Under the pieces are notes generated by a model, which did not search any database, had not been told where the DNA came from, and worked only from the letters and a program-made list of their open reading frames with translations. Below, piece after piece: positions 22,226-23,354 of a DNA stretch of 23,354 nt (the stretch's first letter is position 1; every line of letters starts with the position of its first letter). The position numbers and the translations under genes are program-made. The stretch lies in IMG/VR virus record IMGVR_UViG_3300036978_000277, positions 1-23,354 of that record. The stretch is one strand, 5' to 3'. Source of the stretch: a virus.

Positions 22226-22695
22226 TGGAGGTGTCTTTTATTGAGTCTCCAGGTTAGCCGCAGGAGTTGAGCATGATATAAGAGTAGGATAATGACAGCC
22301 GCGAGTTCCCCAAGTAGAATGTCATAAAAAAAGACAGGCGTGGTAAGAAGATAGGGAACTGCCCAACCCCACAGCCTCTTATCCCTAATGATAGGTGGCA
22401 GGCAACTTAAAAAGAATCCAATTGCAAAAAGGTAGTGGAGGGAGGGATGCATCTCAACCGAGAATGCAGTTAGTAGCAAGAGAAAAAAGCCGGACCACTT
22501 CCACTTGGCAGAGGAGTACATATAGTATGATGTGGCTGCATTGGAAAAGATAAAGAGAGGCTGCCACGGAGTAAGCCAGGCTGATGATAGGCTATGAAGG
22601 TCACTAATTATGAGAGGCAGAAGAGCATTAGTAAATAGCGCAAGCATGATAACACCCAGCTTAACTCTCCTGTCTTGAAAGATCTCAGTGAACAT
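22222..22695 (-). CDS. Multi-pass inner-membrane protein
   Basis: A 157-residue protein with about five or six hydrophobic segments: near residues 12-30, 43-60, 67-83, 86-103, 109-125 and 127-148. It has a positive C-terminal tail (RLTWRLNKRHLQ). No family is recognised and no catalytic motif is seen. It precedes the secreted protein with an ATGA overlap and follows gp43 after 26 bases. Together with its coupled partner it may act at the host envelope, for example in export, anchoring or superinfection exclusion; that is inference from coupling only. Confidence 0.75.
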   Translation of the reverse strand: MFTEIFQDRRVKLGVIMLALFTNALLPLIISDLHSLSSAWLTPWQPLFIFSNAATSYYMYSSAKWKWSGFFLLLLTAFSVEMHPSLHYLFAIGFFLSCLPPIIRDKRLWGWAVPYLLTTPVFFYDILLGELAAVIILLLYHAQLLRLTWRLNKRHLQ

Positions 22696-22721
22696 TACCC
22701 CCCTTTATTTAATCTATCTAT

Positions 22722-23354
22722 TTAGAAGACTCCCGTCACATAAATTAGGTTACTATTAAAGCCCTTATAGCCCATTGCATGCAGAACCCGATTGATTGGG
22801 TCAATGATTGTCTTTTCAAACTGGACATCATAGTTAATCTCAGGAGCAATTTCATAAGGGAAATCACCTGGCGCGTATGAAAAGACTTCACAGGCAGGGT
22901 CTTTACTAAAATAGAGCTTAAGCTTTTCTCCGTTACCTAGCAGCTTATACTTCTTCTTATGTTGGGAGTTATTAAGTAGATAGTTATGATAGCCGGCCGC
23001 TCTAACACCAATTGGACATTTGGGACCTATCTCAAACCGTTCATAGTCATTAATGATGTAGTTCTGATAGTTGTTCACCTTCTTTGACATTGAGATATGA
23101 TCAATGTTAGCCAGCTTAAACTCACGCTTAATCTCCTTAAGCATACCAGCAAACTGCTTCATGTCAAACTTAGGTTCCGAAAAGATAAATGTTAGCAAGC
23201 TCTTAAGCTTCTGTCTGGCAAAGAGAGGAGTTGACGACTGAATAATCTCAAATCCCTTTGCACTTACCTTAGTTAGGTCATCATAATGCAGGTTTGGATC
23301 CTTCCAAACAATGTTCTGCATGTACTTCTTTTTTGCTAACCAGATTGCATTCTT
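22722..23354 (-). CDS. 43: DNA polymerase, T4 gp43-like, C-terminal fragment cut by window edge
   Basis: The C-terminal 210 residues of a family B DNA polymerase. The frame is open to the right edge (KNAIWLAKKKYMQN before Met at 23321), so the internal Met is not the start. It matches the thumb of T4/RB69 gp43: KKKY with a following VW, then SAKGFEIIQSSTP, IGPKCPIGVRAAGYHNYLL (T4 has GPKCPFHIRGILTYN), KLLGNGEKLKLYF and FEKTIIDPINRVLHAMGY. It copies the phage genome with gp41 and accessory factors. The end, NLIYVTGVF, differs from the acidic-hydrophobic clamp-binding tail of T4 gp43 (SLFDMFDF), although it keeps a final Phe. Catalytic and exonuclease motifs lie outside the window. Confidence 0.93.
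   Translation of the reverse strand, partial: KNAIWLAKKKYMQNIVWKDPNLHYDDLTKVSAKGFEIIQSSTPLFARQKLKSLLTFIFSEPKFDMKQFAGMLKEIKREFKLANIDHISMSKKVNNYQNYIINDYERFEIGPKCPIGVRAAGYHNYLLNNSQHKKKYKLLGNGEKLKLYFSKDPACEVFSYAPGDFPYEIAPEINYDVQFEKTIIDPINRVLHAMGYKGFNSNLIYVTGVF

Noticed and set aside
22722-23321. The polymerase fragment as an independent 199-residue gene
   Set aside because: The frame continues to the window edge with polymerase-like residues, so it is the C-terminus of gp43 rather than a split gene.
1-23354. tRNAs, CRISPR arrays, integrase, transposons, self-splicing introns
   Set aside because: No cloverleaf-like sequence, spaced direct repeats, recombinase or transposase motifs, or interrupted core genes were found by reading the window; short or unusual RNA elements could still be missed.

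Overview
The window is part of a lytic T4-like (straboviral-type, contractile-tailed) bacteriophage genome. It carries a long run of T4 core homologues recognisable from their protein sequences: gp43 DNA polymerase (C-terminal part, cut by the right edge), UvsX, gp41 helicase, gp47/gp46 recombination nuclease, a gp15-like tail protein, gp55 late sigma, gp4 head-completion nuclease, gp20 portal, gp21 protease fused to a gp22-like scaffold, and gp23 major capsid protein. The host is very probably a member of the Bacteroidota. One phage gene ends in a type B sorting domain of the type IX secretion system (gliding-motility C-terminal domain), two neighbours are Bacteroidota-style secreted proteins, and most gene starts have A/C-rich leaders instead of Shine-Dalgarno sequences. 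I see no integrase, repressor, tRNA, CRISPR or insertion sequence.

Layout. Apart from one gene at the left edge (8-829, +), everything is on the minus strand, so transcription runs from high to low coordinates. (1) 23354-19021: gp43, then an accessory islet (membrane protein, secreted protein, Cys-rich capsid-targeted protein, PKD-like secreted protein, T9SS-sorted protein), then UvsX. (2) 19037-14270: a tightly overlapping replication/recombination cluster: a winged-helix-like small protein, gp41, an unknown protein, gp47 and gp46. (3) 14246-9882: gp15-like protein, a large unknown probable virion protein, gp55, gp4 and a conserved virion-type protein. (4) 9856-2805: the head module: portal, protease-scaffold fusion, three small proteins with N-terminal capsid-targeting sequences, major capsid protein and a fourth small tagged protein. 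(5) 2771-815: a Lys/Glu-rich coiled-coil protein and a Cys-rich protein, meeting the plus-strand gene tail to tail.

How it fits together. The gp21-like protease would cut after (I/L/V)-x-Glu sites. Such sites lie near the N-terminus of gp23, at the protease-scaffold junction, and at the end of a short N-terminal tag shared by five or six proteins, which I interpret as internal (packaged, ejected) proteins analogous to T4 IPI-IPIII. A recurring minus-strand motif GATATATAA(A/T) lies 13-28 bases before many structural genes, and 73 bases before gp23. It is the best candidate for the late promoter read by the very short gp55 encoded here. In three places a strong terminator sits just ahead of such a promoter. 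The most unusual feature is the secretion islet between gp43 and UvsX, where a phage appears to encode its own T9SS cargo.
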